This document shows, piece after piece, positions 25,152-34,688 of a stretch of DNA of 64,000 nt; positions within the stretch are counted from its first letter, which is position 1; the number at the start of each line of letters is the position of its first letter. A model generated the notes under the pieces. It worked only from the letters and a program-made list of their open reading frames with translations, was not told the DNA's origin and ran no database searches. Source of the stretch: Bacteroidota bacterium. GTDB taxonomy: Bacteria > Bacteroidota > Bacteroidia > Bacteroidales > FEN-979. The position numbers were made by a program, and so were the translations under genes. Location of the stretch: positions 1 to 64,000 of the forward strand of contig JAPLDF010000043.1 in NCBI GenBank assembly GCA_026391835.1. The letters run 5' to 3'.

Positions 25152-27092
25152 TCAGTTGAGTATGACTTTCCTGGCTGTTGTGCCGGTATCCGTTACAATG
25201 AACAGCAAATACAATCCCTTTGAGATTGCATCGCATCTCAGTTCAACCGGGGCATGACCCTCCAAAATCCTTCTCAATACGATATTCCCTGAAATGTCGG
25301 ACAATTTGATCTCCGTCGTGTTTTCGGGAATGCCCGTGATTGTGAAACAGCCGGCTGAGGGATTTGGGAAGATCCCGATGCCGGGTTGCTCCCTGTTCAA
25401 ACCCCCTGTTGCAGATGTAAGATCGTATTCGTCGGCGCCAATGTCGGGAGGGTTGCTCCTGGGGTTCCCGTCAATATCGTCCAAAACGCCCAGGCCAGCC
25501 CCGTTGACGTAATACCCATCCTGAATGTGCAGGTCAGCCACGGATATAAATCCCGGGTCCTGGTTCAGCGAATTGCCATCCTGGCCGGTAGCCGTTTGCC
25601 ATTCCGCAAAGGTCAGGCCTGTTGTGAGCGGTTTAAACCTGCCGGCATAGTTGTAATCCTGGCCGGTGTCGTCATAAATATTGTGATCGAGGCTGCCCGG
25701 GGCAAAAGGATCTCTGGTCGTTGATGCGCTGTATATTCCGTAGGCTTCAGATCCGTTAAACCCGGAGCCGGTTTCCCCGATGTTGATCCGGATGATGTTG
25801 TTCCTGAAATCGATCACCCCCGAACCGGCCGTCGTTCCGCCGATCCCGACGCCAACATACATTCCCATGGCGAAAGCCATATTCGGGTTTAAACCGTGCA
25901 CGTTATCCGGCGTAAGCCAGATCGAATTGTGCCGGATACTGATGGTCCCGGTGGTAATATTTGTCGAACTCCGGTATATATAAATTCCAACAGGGGCATA
26001 GGTATCGATGGTCGAAAACAAGGTGTGCGAGGTCCCGGTTCCCAGGTGCCAGATCATATTGTTAATGACCGAAATGTCAGGATTGTTGTCTGTCAGCATC
26101 AGGTAGATCCCTTTTCCGCCCATCCCGTCCACACAGGTGCTGTACAGGTCATGTACCTTGTTTTTTTCGATTCTCAGCACCTGGTTGAGCATGGCTGGTA
26201 CAAAGATCCCTTCGGGGGTGTTTGATTTTTTATCCCTGATTATGAAAAAAATTTCATTCCCTGTGATCTCCAGGATTTGTGAGTTTGCACAGTAGATGCC
26301 GAATGTTGAAATATGCTCCAGGCTGTCGCCTACAAGGTTATTCAAAATTCTGGTTCCGGTTGAAAAACCGGAAGAGCCGGGAGCAAAAATATCGATCCCT
26401 TCATAGGCATTGAAAATGTGATTGTTCATGATCAGTGTGGAATCACATCCTGCCCCCTTGACCAGGATACCGATATCGGCGGTGCTGTCGTTGGCGAATG
26501 ACCTGACGATACAATTCCTGATGGTGTTGTTGTCAGCCGAATTGGTGAGGAAAAAGACACTGCCGTGGGTGTTGCCCAGTTTATATGTCATATCCCTGGT
26601 AGCGGTGCCGTTGTTTGACCCGTCAAAGACAATGTAATCCGCTCCGTCGAGTTTTATTCCCCACTGGGCTGTTGCCGTTGCGCTGAGGGTTATTTGCGGG
26701 CTGACCCCGGCGGCAGGTTTAAAGATGACCACGCTTGCAGCATTGCCCTGTGCCGTGATTGTTAGCGGATGGGTTTCGGTATAGGAGGCATCTGTAAGCA
26801 GGAAAGTCACTCCCCCCTCACCAACGCCATTGGCATTGAGGGCTGCCACAGCCATTGTAATTGTCGTGTAGCTGCCGCCGGTGCCAACGGTTTTATTCCC
26901 TGTGAGGGGTTGAGAGGCTGCTATGTTGGTGATTAATAAAAATCCGGGGATCAGCAGCAAAGCCAGGTAAAGTGCGGGTTTCAGAGTGGAACTTACCTCA
27001 ATCCTGTTTCCGGGCCAGGTAAAATTGCCGCTGGCCAGGCGGATGCCGGCACCCAATCCTGAACAATGTGGTTTTCTTTGGACGGGTTTCAT
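25152..27092 (-). CDS. Secreted right-handed beta-helix protein with T9SS sorting domain
   Basis: 646 residues. A 35-residue N-terminal extension precedes a hydrophobic signal segment (about 38-60). The body (about 65-540) carries many short N/G-rich turns such as NNTIRNCIVRS, STLIMNNHIFNAYEGIDI, ILEITGNEIFFI and VLRIEKNKVHDL, the ladder of a pectate-lyase-like parallel beta-helix. A type A T9SS sorting domain ends the protein (GIFPNPSAGCFTITG...GLYLLFIVTD). No catalytic residues can be assigned; polysaccharide binding or lyase activity is possible. A perfect minus-strand -7 box lies about 67 bases upstream. Confidence 0.83.
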   Translation of the reverse strand: MKPVQRKPHCSGLGAGIRLASGNFTWPGNRIEVSSTLKPALYLALLLIPGFLLITNIAASQPLTGNKTVGTGGSYTTITMAVAALNANGVGEGGVTFLLTDASYTETHPLTITAQGNAASVVIFKPAAGVSPQITLSATATAQWGIKLDGADYIVFDGSNNGTATRDMTYKLGNTHGSVFFLTNSADNNTIRNCIVRSFANDSTADIGILVKGAGCDSTLIMNNHIFNAYEGIDIFAPGSSGFSTGTRILNNLVGDSLEHISTFGIYCANSQILEITGNEIFFIIRDKKSNTPEGIFVPAMLNQVLRIEKNKVHDLYSTCVDGMGGKGIYLMLTDNNPDISVINNMIWHLGTGTSHTLFSTIDTYAPVGIYIYRSSTNITTGTISIRHNSIWLTPDNVHGLNPNMAFAMGMYVGVGIGGTTAGSGVIDFRNNIIRINIGETGSGFNGSEAYGIYSASTTRDPFAPGSLDHNIYDDTGQDYNYAGRFKPLTTGLTFAEWQTATGQDGNSLNQDPGFISVADLHIQDGYYVNGAGLGVLDDIDGNPRSNPPDIGADEYDLTSATGGLNREQPGIGIFPNPSAGCFTITGIPENTTEIKLSDISGNIVLRRILEGHAPVELRCDAISKGLYLLFIVTDTGTTARKVILN

Positions 27093-27158
27093 GGTTTTGT
27101 GTTATTTCGGTTTGTTGCTTTTTTTAACCAGGCGAACCCGGCGCAGAAGTCGTTCCTT

Positions 27159-27166
27159 CAAAGATA
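27159..27166 (-). promoter_or_regulatory. -7 promoter element of the beta-helix protein gene
   Basis: Minus-strand TATCTTTG matches TAnnTTTG exactly. It predicts a leader of about 60 bases. The -33 region is not recognisable. Confidence 0.4.
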
Positions 27167-27370
27167 ATGGTTTTATGTTCCGAATACGGGAAAATGAGTC
27201 CATGGCATTTTCCTTTTTTCTGGTTTTTCGGAGTAGCCCCAATACTATCGTGGTTTACGGGAACCTCACCCAAAAAAATCCTGGATTTTTACCGTAACAT
27301 TTCATTCAAAAATTAGGTTATTAACAAGATATGCCTAATTTAGTGGTCTTATTGCTTATTGTTTTCTTAT

Positions 27371-27385
27371 CAGGAGGTAAAAATG
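27371..27385 (+). promoter_or_regulatory. Strong Shine-Dalgarno site that sets the PAS kinase start
   Basis: AGGAGGT at 27372-27378 lies 4 bases before ATG at 27383, so 27383 is preferred over the in-frame ATG at 27359. Such a full anti-SD match is uncommon in this window, where most genes have none. Confidence 0.6.
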
Positions 27386-30190
27386 GGGAATACCGGTCAT
27401 TTATTGGAATCTGAAATCCTTCGGCACCGGGCTGAGGAGTTGTTGAAGAAAAAACCACCCAGGCAGGTGTCACGGCTTTCGGGAGCTGAAATTGAGAAAC
27501 TTATTTATGATATTGACCTGCGGCAGACGGAACTTGAGTTACAAAACGAAGAACTCCGGCATTTATGGGCAAAGACAGAAGTAATAAATGATAAATATAC
27601 AGGCATATACGATTTTACGCCGACAGGTTATTTTATGCTTTCCCATGAAGGAAAGATCATCGAGTTGAACCTCAGCGGGGCGAATATGCTGGGCAACGAC
27701 CGTATGCGGTTAAAAAACAGCAGGTTTAGCTATTTTATTGCGGATGAGACAAAACCAATCTTCAACCTCTTCCTGGGGACGGTATTTTCCGGCAGGGAGA
27801 AAGAATCGTGCGAAGTGGTATTGTCACTGAATGAAAACACGCAAATGTTTGTGCACCTTACAGGCATTGCTCCAGGGAACGGGAAACAATGCCTGGTCAC
27901 AATGATCGATATTTCCGAGCGCAAACGGGCGGAGGAAGCGCTGCGGGAGCGGGAAGAGCGGTACCGTATCATTACCGACCAGTCGCCCGTTGCCATTGAG
28001 TTTTACAACCCGGAAGGATTGCTGGTGAGTATGAACCCGGCCTGTATGGAGCTCTTCGGGATTTTCGATACAGAAGAAATATACCGGTTGTCTCTTTTTA
28101 ATGACCCGAACATTCCCGACGAGAATAAAAATGATTTAAGGCAGGGTAAAAATGTGCATTACCAGGCTGTTTTTGATTTTGACAAGGTGCGGGAACTCAA
28201 TACCTATCAAACATCAAAATCCGGGAAGATCTGGCTTGATATATTGATTTCGATCACAAAAGACAGTTCAAACGCTCGCAATGGATATTTGTTTCAGATC
28301 CAGGATATCACTGAACGCAAACTGGCGGAGGATATGTTACAGCAAACCAGGGACAATTATGAAACCTTTTTCAATACAATTGATGATTTTCTGTTTGTTC
28401 TTGATACACAGGGAAATATCATTCACACCAACAATACTGTTACCGGGCGGCTTGGGTACACGCGTGAGGAACTGCTCGGAAAACCAGTGCTCATGGTCCA
28501 TCCGCCCGAACGGCGGGAAGAAGCTGCCAGGATTGTTGGTGAAATGTTGAACGGGAGCACAGCATTTTGTCCTGTTCCGGTTCTTACAAAATCGGGAGTG
28601 AGCATTCCTGTTGAAACAAGGGTGTCGCATGGCTTTTGGGATGGCAATCCCGTGATTTTCGGTGTTACAAAGGATATTTCAAAAGTCCAGCTGTCGGAAG
28701 AGAAATTTTCGAAGCTGTTTCACATCAATCCATCTGCCTGTGGTTTAAGTGATATGGAAAACCACCAATACATTGAGGTCAATGAAGCATTTTATAAATT
28801 GTTCGGATTTGAGAAAAACGAAGTAATCGGCAAGACGGTTATGGAACTGGGGATTTTACCCGTTGAAGCCATCGAAACCATCCTTCGTGAAGCCGACAGC
28901 AATGGGAATGTCATTGAAGCAGCCGCTGATTTAAGGGCAAAGAACGGCGAAATCAAACATGTACTGTTATCATCTGAAAACATTTTCATCCAGGAAAGAA
29001 AATACCGTTACACGGCAGTACATGATATCACGGAAAGGAGGAAATCGGAGGTGTCGTTGCGGGAGAGTGAAGACAAATACCGCAGCCTGATCCAGTACTC
29101 CAGCGACCCGATCTTCAGTTTCAACCCCGATGAAACGTATAAATTTGTAAACGAAGCGTTCGCAAGGGTTTTCGGGTTTAAGCCGGAAGAACTCAGCGGA
29201 AAATCACCCCACTTTATTTTTTCGTACGATGAAGCTGAAAGACGTCTTGGAGCGGTGCGGCAGGTATTTAAGTCGGGCCAGAAAGGAGAAATCGAAGTAA
29301 AGGTTGTCCCGAAATCGGGGAATGATCTCTATTTCCTGACGATGCTGGATCCGGTAAAAAATGAATCGGGAGAAGTGCTTTTTGTTACGTGTATCTCAAA
29401 GGATATCACCGAACGCAAGCTGGCAGAAAACGAGATCAGGAAACTCAACGAAACCCTCGAACAACGCGTAGCCGAGCGTACATGCCAGCTTGAAGCGGCC
29501 AACAGGGACCTTGCCATTCATGCGGGTGAAATAGGGCAGTTTTCATACATAGCCTCCCACGACCTCCAGGAACCGCTGCGTACCCTTACCAATTTCACCC
29601 AGCTTCTCAGGGAAGAATATTCCGGGAAACTTGAGGATGAAGGAAACAGGTACATTGATTTCATTTCCGCTTCAGCCAACAAGATGCATGAACTCGTAAA
29701 GGGGCTGCTTGAATATTCGTTGCTGGGGAAAGAACGGGTAATGACAATGGTCGACTGCAACCAGGTGGTGGCAGAAGTCCTGGCGGATATGGCTGATTCT
29801 ATATGTGTAAGTCAGGCGGATATTACCGTTCAGGAACTCCCCGTATTAACCGGCTATGCCACGGAATTAAGGCTCCTGTTTCAAAACCTGATAGACAACG
29901 CGGTCAAATTCAGAAAGAAGGAATTGGGTACGGAGATAAAAATTTCGGCCGAAAGTCGCGAAAACGAATGGATCGTCAAAATAGCGGATAACGGAATAGG
30001 CATTGATGAGAAAAACAGGGAAAAGATTTTCATTCTCTTCAAGAGGATGCATAACCGCAATGAATATGCGGGAACGGGAATTGGCCTTTCGCTCTGCAAA
30101 AAGATCGTTGAACTGCATGGCGGAACGATTTGGGTTGAATCCACCAGCGGTGAAGGCAGTACCTTCATTTTTTCAATCCCCAAACGATAA
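27383..30190 (+). CDS. Cytosolic multi-PAS sensor histidine kinase
   Basis: 935 residues with no membrane helix. An N-terminal coiled coil (about 10-70, DLRQTELELQNEELRHLW) leads to about five PAS domains (roughly 70-180, 190-315, 325-435, 440-555, 560-680), each closed by a PAC-type D-I-[ST]-E-R-K pattern. A coiled linker (ETLEQRVAERTCQLEAANRDL) leads to HisKA with phosphoacceptor His726 in IASHDLQEPLRTL, then an HATPase domain with NLIDNAVKF, DNGIGID and GTGIGLSLCK. It resembles phytochrome-like/HWE-distant kinases that sense small molecules or redox state. No receiver domain is fused and no regulator gene is adjacent, so it is an orphan. Confidence 0.92.
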   Translation: MGNTGHLLESEILRHRAEELLKKKPPRQVSRLSGAEIEKLIYDIDLRQTELELQNEELRHLWAKTEVINDKYTGIYDFTPTGYFMLSHEGKIIELNLSGANMLGNDRMRLKNSRFSYFIADETKPIFNLFLGTVFSGREKESCEVVLSLNENTQMFVHLTGIAPGNGKQCLVTMIDISERKRAEEALREREERYRIITDQSPVAIEFYNPEGLLVSMNPACMELFGIFDTEEIYRLSLFNDPNIPDENKNDLRQGKNVHYQAVFDFDKVRELNTYQTSKSGKIWLDILISITKDSSNARNGYLFQIQDITERKLAEDMLQQTRDNYETFFNTIDDFLFVLDTQGNIIHTNNTVTGRLGYTREELLGKPVLMVHPPERREEAARIVGEMLNGSTAFCPVPVLTKSGVSIPVETRVSHGFWDGNPVIFGVTKDISKVQLSEEKFSKLFHINPSACGLSDMENHQYIEVNEAFYKLFGFEKNEVIGKTVMELGILPVEAIETILREADSNGNVIEAAADLRAKNGEIKHVLLSSENIFIQERKYRYTAVHDITERRKSEVSLRESEDKYRSLIQYSSDPIFSFNPDETYKFVNEAFARVFGFKPEELSGKSPHFIFSYDEAERRLGAVRQVFKSGQKGEIEVKVVPKSGNDLYFLTMLDPVKNESGEVLFVTCISKDITERKLAENEIRKLNETLEQRVAERTCQLEAANRDLAIHAGEIGQFSYIASHDLQEPLRTLTNFTQLLREEYSGKLEDEGNRYIDFISASANKMHELVKGLLEYSLLGKERVMTMVDCNQVVAEVLADMADSICVSQADITVQELPVLTGYATELRLLFQNLIDNAVKFRKKELGTEIKISAESRENEWIVKIADNGIGIDEKNREKIFILFKRMHNRNEYAGTGIGLSLCKKIVELHGGTIWVESTSGEGSTFIFSIPKR

Positions 30191-30191
30191 C

Positions 30192-30638
30192 TTACACTTT
30201 CTTCACGCCCACGGCACTCATACCTTTGAAGCCGCGCTCGAGCTCAAATGTGACCATGTCGTTTTCCTTGATTTCGTCGATCAGGCCGTTGACGTGTACA
30301 AAGAATTTCTCCTGGCTGTCAACTTCTTTGATAAAACCAAACCCTTTCTGGTGGTTGAAAAATTCAACCCTGCCTTTACGGATGGAGGGGACCTCTACAT
30401 TTTCCCTTTTGGGAACGCCGATTTCGATACTTCCTGCATCAATTTTTGTCCTGTTTGCCGGATTGGGAGGAGTATCTGTGATATTCCCGTTTTCATCGAC
30501 ATAGGCGATCATGTTCTCAAGTCCACCGCCCGGTGAGTTTGCCTTGCGTTCGGCAAGCTTTTGTTGCTTGTCAAGCCGTTTTTTTAATCTTTTTTTCTCC
30601 TGGTCTCTTTTGTTATAGGTTTCTTGTGAACTCGCCAT
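30192..30638 (-). CDS. Cold-shock-domain RNA-binding protein with basic coiled-coil leader
   Basis: 148 residues from the ATG at 30638. A Lys/Arg-rich helical N-terminus (about 5-30) and an unstructured middle precede a cold-shock domain (about 85-148) with RNP1-like KGFGFI and RNP2-like FFVHV, ending GMSAVGVKKV. Such proteins bind single-stranded RNA or DNA and act as RNA chaperones. A perfect -7 box TACCTTTG (minus strand, 30674-30681) lies 36 bases upstream of the start. It is convergent with the PAS kinase gene, with a single base between the stops. Confidence 0.9.
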   Translation of the reverse strand: MASSQETYNKRDQEKKRLKKRLDKQQKLAERKANSPGGGLENMIAYVDENGNITDTPPNPANRTKIDAGSIEIGVPKRENVEVPSIRKGRVEFFNHQKGFGFIKEVDSQEKFFVHVNGLIDEIKENDMVTFELERGFKGMSAVGVKKV

Positions 30639-30673
30639 TAATATTTTGTTTAAATGAGATAAAATGTGTTGTG

Positions 30674-30681
30674 CAAAGGTA
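30674..30681 (-). promoter_or_regulatory. -7 promoter element of the cold-shock gene
   Basis: Minus-strand TACCTTTG matches TAnnTTTG and predicts a leader of about 30 bases. Confidence 0.45.
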
Positions 30682-30898
30682 CGATAATAAATCAGAACCA
30701 TTTTTCAGATGATTTGTGGCGAAATTGCAGGGAACCTTGATCAGTTCAGGTAAAGGCCGAAAATGAGGTTATTTCGGGACATTGAAAAATATTGGTTAAT
30801 TTTACAAAATGATCCGGGACCGGCCGACAGGGAAGACACCTGGAGGTGTTTTGTCACAGGAGGGGTGGTTTACCGGCAGGACCTTAACAATACCGATT

Positions 30899-31978
30899 AT
30901 GAACCGAAACGACATTAAATTTGACTTTGATGATATCCTGATCAGCCCGGCAGTGACCAGCAGCATTCATTCCAGGAAAACAGTGCGGTTCCTGGACGAC
31001 AAAGGGATGCTGCCCTTGTTTACAGCCCCCATGGATACGGTCATAGAACTCGAACACCGGAAAATATTTACAGAAAACCAGATCTATCCGATCATTCCAA
31101 GGACGCAGACGAAATTTTTCAATGCAGACGACTGCCTGCGTGTGAACGACTGGGTTTCCCTGAGCCTTGACCAGTTTGAAAAGCTGTTTCTTGCCGGAAA
31201 TTCACCGCAAATTTCCCAGCCGGTCAGCATATGCATTGATATTGCCAACGGCCACATGCAGCGGTTGCTGGATGCGGTGATCAGCGCCCGAAAAAAATTC
31301 GACCACCAGTTGATCCTGATGGTTGGAAATGTGGCGAACCCGCAGACATACATTGAGTTATCCAAGGCAGGCGCCGATTATGTGCGGGTGGGCATCGGGA
31401 ATGGTTCAGGCTGCAGTACTTCCGTTCACACCGGTATCGGGTACCCGCTCGCCTCCCTGATTCACGACATCAACAATGAAAAAGAGAACCATTCCATGAA
31501 GTTTGCCAGGGTGGTTGCCGACGGGGGAATAAAAAAATATGCCGACATCATCAAAGTGCTGGCACTTGGCGCCGATTATGTGATGTGCGGCGGCATTTTC
31601 AACAAAGCGCTTGAGTCGGCCGGCAATACCTATGCTGCAAATAAGAAATTCGAAGGGTATACTGTACCGGGCGACCAGGTGGATCAATACAGCGATGAGG
31701 TTAAAACGGCGTTCAAAATGGGCTCGCTCTTTTACAAGAAGTTCCGCGGAATGAGTACCAAGGAGGTCCAGGCTCACCTGGGAAACGAGCTGCGGTCTTC
31801 GGAAGGAGTCACCAGGATGATCCAGGTGGAATATACTATTTCGGGCTGGGTGGATAATTTTAAAGATTATCTCTCTTCTGCGATGTCATATACCGACAGC
31901 AAGGACCTTGCAGGTTTTATCGGCAAGCCTGACTGGAATTTAATAACACAAAACAGCCTGAACAGGTTTAATAAGTAG
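30899..31978 (+). CDS. IMP dehydrogenase / GMP reductase family enzyme
   Basis: 359 residues from the ATG at 30899, which begins the family sequence NDIKFDFDDILI; the frame is open back to 30809. It is a TIM barrel with the early LFTAPMDTV strand, GADYVRVGIGNGSGCSTS containing the catalytic Cys172, the VVADGGIKKYADIIKVLALGADYVMCGGIF phosphate-binding strands, and the GMSTKE loop. It lacks the CBS pair of typical GuaB. It should act on purine nucleotides, converting GMP to IMP (GuaC) or IMP to XMP; the choice cannot be made safely. It is followed closely by an NmrA-like gene (6-bp gap). Confidence 0.88.
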   Translation: MNRNDIKFDFDDILISPAVTSSIHSRKTVRFLDDKGMLPLFTAPMDTVIELEHRKIFTENQIYPIIPRTQTKFFNADDCLRVNDWVSLSLDQFEKLFLAGNSPQISQPVSICIDIANGHMQRLLDAVISARKKFDHQLILMVGNVANPQTYIELSKAGADYVRVGIGNGSGCSTSVHTGIGYPLASLIHDINNEKENHSMKFARVVADGGIKKYADIIKVLALGADYVMCGGIFNKALESAGNTYAANKKFEGYTVPGDQVDQYSDEVKTAFKMGSLFYKKFRGMSTKEVQAHLGNELRSSEGVTRMIQVEYTISGWVDNFKDYLSSAMSYTDSKDLAGFIGKPDWNLITQNSLNRFNK

Positions 31979-31984
31979 AGAACT

Positions 31985-32602
31985 ATGAAAATTGCCGTAT
32001 TTGGCGCAAGTGGAAAAACCGGAATCCTGATTGTTTACCAGGCGCTTCACCAGGGCCACACCGTCACAGCTTTTACACGCCAAACCTCTAAAGTAACCAT
32101 TCAGCATAACAACCTGGTTGTTATCCAGGGTGATGTACTGGATTACAACCAGGTCCTGCAGGCTGTTGAAGGCCAGGATGCAGTGCTTTGCGCACTTGGA
32201 GTGGATAAAAACAAACCCAACACCATCCTGTCCGAAGGAACCCGGAACATCCTCAAAGCCATGGCATCGGCAGGAGTGAAGCGGTTTATCTGCATGTCTT
32301 CGGCCGGTATCCTCGGGAATGACGGGGGATTTTGGTTTGGCAGGATCATTATGCCGCTCTTCCTGAAACATATTTTTGAAGATAAAAAGCGGCAGGTACA
32401 GGTGATCCGGGAGAGCAGTGCCGCCTGGGTAATCATCCGGCCGGTTGGGCTGACCGATGCACCAAAAACCAACACCTACAAGATAAACCCGGGAGTGCCT
32501 ACGTCGAAAACCATTCCCAGGGCTGATGTGGCGGATTTCATGCTGAAGCTGTTGACCAATAAAAATTATGATGGGCAGATGCCTGCAATTTCAAGTTCTT
32601 AA
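31985..32602 (+). CDS. NAD(P)-binding NmrA-like oxidoreductase/epimerase
   Basis: 205 residues with a Rossmann fold opening MKIAVFGASGKTGILIV (GxSGxTG dinucleotide site at 7-13) and NmrA-like features VLCALGVDK, ICMSSAGILGN and VIIRPVGLTD. It belongs to the atypical short-chain dehydrogenases that often act as redox sensors or flavin/biliverdin reductase relatives. It is the middle gene of a three-gene run with the IMPDH/GMPR-type enzyme and the DUF169 gene. The substrate is unknown. Confidence 0.85.
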   Translation: MKIAVFGASGKTGILIVYQALHQGHTVTAFTRQTSKVTIQHNNLVVIQGDVLDYNQVLQAVEGQDAVLCALGVDKNKPNTILSEGTRNILKAMASAGVKRFICMSSAGILGNDGGFWFGRIIMPLFLKHIFEDKKRQVQVIRESSAAWVIIRPVGLTDAPKTNTYKINPGVPTSKTIPRADVADFMLKLLTNKNYDGQMPAISSS

Positions 32603-32622
32603 CCCGGATAATTCGAAAAACC

Positions 32623-33366
32623 ATGGACATAACCTTTAGAAATACGTTTCTTGAAAAATGGGCAAAATACTTTGCCGACAGCGATCTGCCGATCGCTTTT
32701 TATTATGCGGAAGATCCGGGCGATGTGTCACGGGCCAATCTCCCCACCGAACACAGCTGCATTGTGTGTGAATTGGCCCTGGTGCGCAAAGGCCGCCCGC
32801 TTGCCTGGAATGTTCAGTCGCTGGGGTGTGGCGGTGCACGGCGGTACCTCGGTTATACGGAAAAGATGAGGCCAAATTTTGAATACTTCCTGTCTCATGG
32901 AATCCCGGGAGAGATGGAAGGGGAGCGGTATATCCAGACCCCTGAAATGGTGAAGGAGCTCATGTCAGGTTTAAGCTGTATTCCGGCAAAAGGAAAATAT
33001 ATCGTATTCAAACGGTTTGACCAGCTGACGCCGGATGACAACCCTGACGCCGTCATCTTTTTCGCCAAACCGGATGTTCTTTCGGGGCTCTTTACCCTCG
33101 CCAACTTTGACCAGCCCGACGGAAACGGCGTTATCTCGCCATTCGGTTCGGGATGTGGTGCCATTGTGTACCAGCCATTGCTCCAGAATGACCAGGAAAA
33201 TCCGAAAGCGATCCTCGGGATGTTTGATGTGTCGGCCAGGCCCTGTGTTCCCAAAGACGCACTTTCATTCTCCATCCCCATGAAGAAGTTTGTCACCATG
33301 GTCGGGAACATGGATGAAAGTTTCCTGGTCACCGAAACCTGGAATACTGTAAAAAAGCGGCTCTGA
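32623..33366 (+). CDS. DUF169 family protein
   Basis: 247 residues. The family pattern is clear: LPIAFYY, HSCIVCELALVRKGRPLAW, GCGGARRYLGY, IPAKGKYIVFKRFD, ISPFGSGCGAIVYQPLLQ and the late SARPCVPKDALSFSIPMKKF. The six conserved Cys in short clusters (CIVC, GCGG, GCG, PCVP) could bind metal, but no function is established for DUF169. No signal peptide is present. It ends the run of three plus-strand genes. Confidence 0.87.
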   Translation: MDITFRNTFLEKWAKYFADSDLPIAFYYAEDPGDVSRANLPTEHSCIVCELALVRKGRPLAWNVQSLGCGGARRYLGYTEKMRPNFEYFLSHGIPGEMEGERYIQTPEMVKELMSGLSCIPAKGKYIVFKRFDQLTPDDNPDAVIFFAKPDVLSGLFTLANFDQPDGNGVISPFGSGCGAIVYQPLLQNDQENPKAILGMFDVSARPCVPKDALSFSIPMKKFVTMVGNMDESFLVTETWNTVKKRL

Positions 33367-33389
33367 TTTCGTACAAATTTTCACTTTGT

Positions 33390-34181
33390 CTAACCTCTTT
33401 TTTCACAAAGGTCAAACAAAGTTTCAACTGCCTGGTGATCCCTTGAAAACGGGCATGCAGCAGGCCTGAGGTGTTCGTAATATTTCCCGGTGATTCCCCT
33501 GGCCTCTTCGGAGAGGGAGAGGAACAATGGCGTTGCAGCACCCTGTTCGGGCGATTCGGAGCCGCCAAACCCAAAGGCGTTGCTGAGTTTTGAGTTGACA
33601 TCTCCCGGGTGGCATGCATTCACCGTGATTCCTTTTGACTTCAACCTGCCGGCGTAAGCCACCGAGAGCATCCTGTCGGCCTGTTTGGCCTGCCGGTATG
33701 CCGTGTCGTTGTCGTAAGGCCTGGAGTGGAACTCGGTATCGCCGGGATCCATCCCGCCTGCCCAGTAACTGGCAACATTCACAATGCGGGCATCGTCAAG
33801 CCCTTCCATAAAAGGATGAAAATATTTTATCATCCAGAAGTACCCCAGTACATTGGTTGCCCATTGTACTTCAATTCCTTCAGGGGTTTCGGTCCGCCGC
33901 TTCGGGGCTGTGGCGGCGTTGTTGACAAGCAGGTGCACCGGACGGTCCCGGCGCCTGCTGAATTCCAGGATTTCAGCCTGGCGGCCGAGATCGACTGTTT
34001 CAAAAGAGATCCCGGGGTTTGATGTGCGCCGGATGATGGTTGTGCATGCTGTTTCAAGCCGTGATTTATCACGTCCGACCAGGGTGACATGAAATCCTTT
34101 TGCAGCGAGTCCCTCTGCAATGGCCATTCCAATGGCCCCGTATGCCCCGGTGACGATTGCGTTTTTTTGTTGCTGTAACAT
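33390..34181 (-). CDS. Short-chain dehydrogenase/reductase (retinol dehydrogenase-like)
   Basis: 263 residues from the ATG at 34181. Classical SDR features are the cofactor loop TGAYGAIG (about 11-18), NNAAT in place of NNAG, the catalytic Ser strand IVNVASYW and the YxxxK motif AYRQAK with HPGDVNS downstream. The pattern resembles WW-oxidoreductase/retinol dehydrogenase-like SDRs. It reduces or oxidises a carbonyl with NAD(P)H; the substrate is unknown. The in-frame ATG at 34208 is possible but adds only nine unconserved residues. Confidence 0.88.
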   Translation of the reverse strand: MLQQQKNAIVTGAYGAIGMAIAEGLAAKGFHVTLVGRDKSRLETACTTIIRRTSNPGISFETVDLGRQAEILEFSRRRDRPVHLLVNNAATAPKRRTETPEGIEVQWATNVLGYFWMIKYFHPFMEGLDDARIVNVASYWAGGMDPGDTEFHSRPYDNDTAYRQAKQADRMLSVAYAGRLKSKGITVNACHPGDVNSKLSNAFGFGGSESPEQGAATPLFLSLSEEARGITGKYYEHLRPAACPFSRDHQAVETLFDLCEKRG

Positions 34182-34295
34182 GGTTTGTATTGTTATTCCA
34201 GTTTGCAAAGATGAAAAAAAACTTCATGATACCTTAAATTGACATCACTTTGATAATGTTGTATATTGCACGCTGAATTCCAAAACGGCCACGCC

Positions 34296-34685
34296 ATGAA
34301 AACAAGCATCAGGATTATTCACTGGATTCCAAGGGTGATTTGCATCCTGGCCATCCTGTTCGTAAGTATGTTTGCCCTCGATTCTTTCGCACCGGGGATG
34401 CCGCTGTGGCAGCAAATAGGAGGGTTCTTCATGCACCTGATCCCCAGTTTTGTGCTGATCCTTTTTTTGATTATTGCCTGGAAGTGGGAACTCATCGGGG
34501 GAATTATGTTTGTAATCATCGGCCTCGGTCTGCTGCCATTCATCTACATGATGAACTACCAGATGAATCATTCGGTGATGATGAGCCTGGGGGTGGTACT
34601 GGTGATCAATTTCCCGTTCATCCTTGTTGGAATCCTGTTTGTTCTGAGTCATTTTCTTAAAAGTAAAAACGTAAAAACCGACTAA
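34296..34685 (+). CDS. Four-helix membrane protein, function unknown
   Basis: 129 residues from the ATG at 34296. Four hydrophobic helices are visible (about 10-28, 38-58, 64-84, 98-118), with short loops and a basic C-terminus (KSKNVKTD). It resembles small uncharacterised Bacteroidota inner-membrane proteins. It is 3 bases upstream of the next membrane protein gene and probably cotranscribed with it. Confidence 0.7.
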   Translation: MKTSIRIIHWIPRVICILAILFVSMFALDSFAPGMPLWQQIGGFFMHLIPSFVLILFLIIAWKWELIGGIMFVIIGLGLLPFIYMMNYQMNHSVMMSLGVVLVINFPFILVGILFVLSHFLKSKNVKTD

Positions 34686-34688
34686 AAA

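Noticed and set aside
27167-27316. 49-codon plus-strand ORF divergent from the beta-helix gene
   Set aside because: Trp/Phe-rich chance-like peptide starting right at the opposing -7 box; no evidence for translation.
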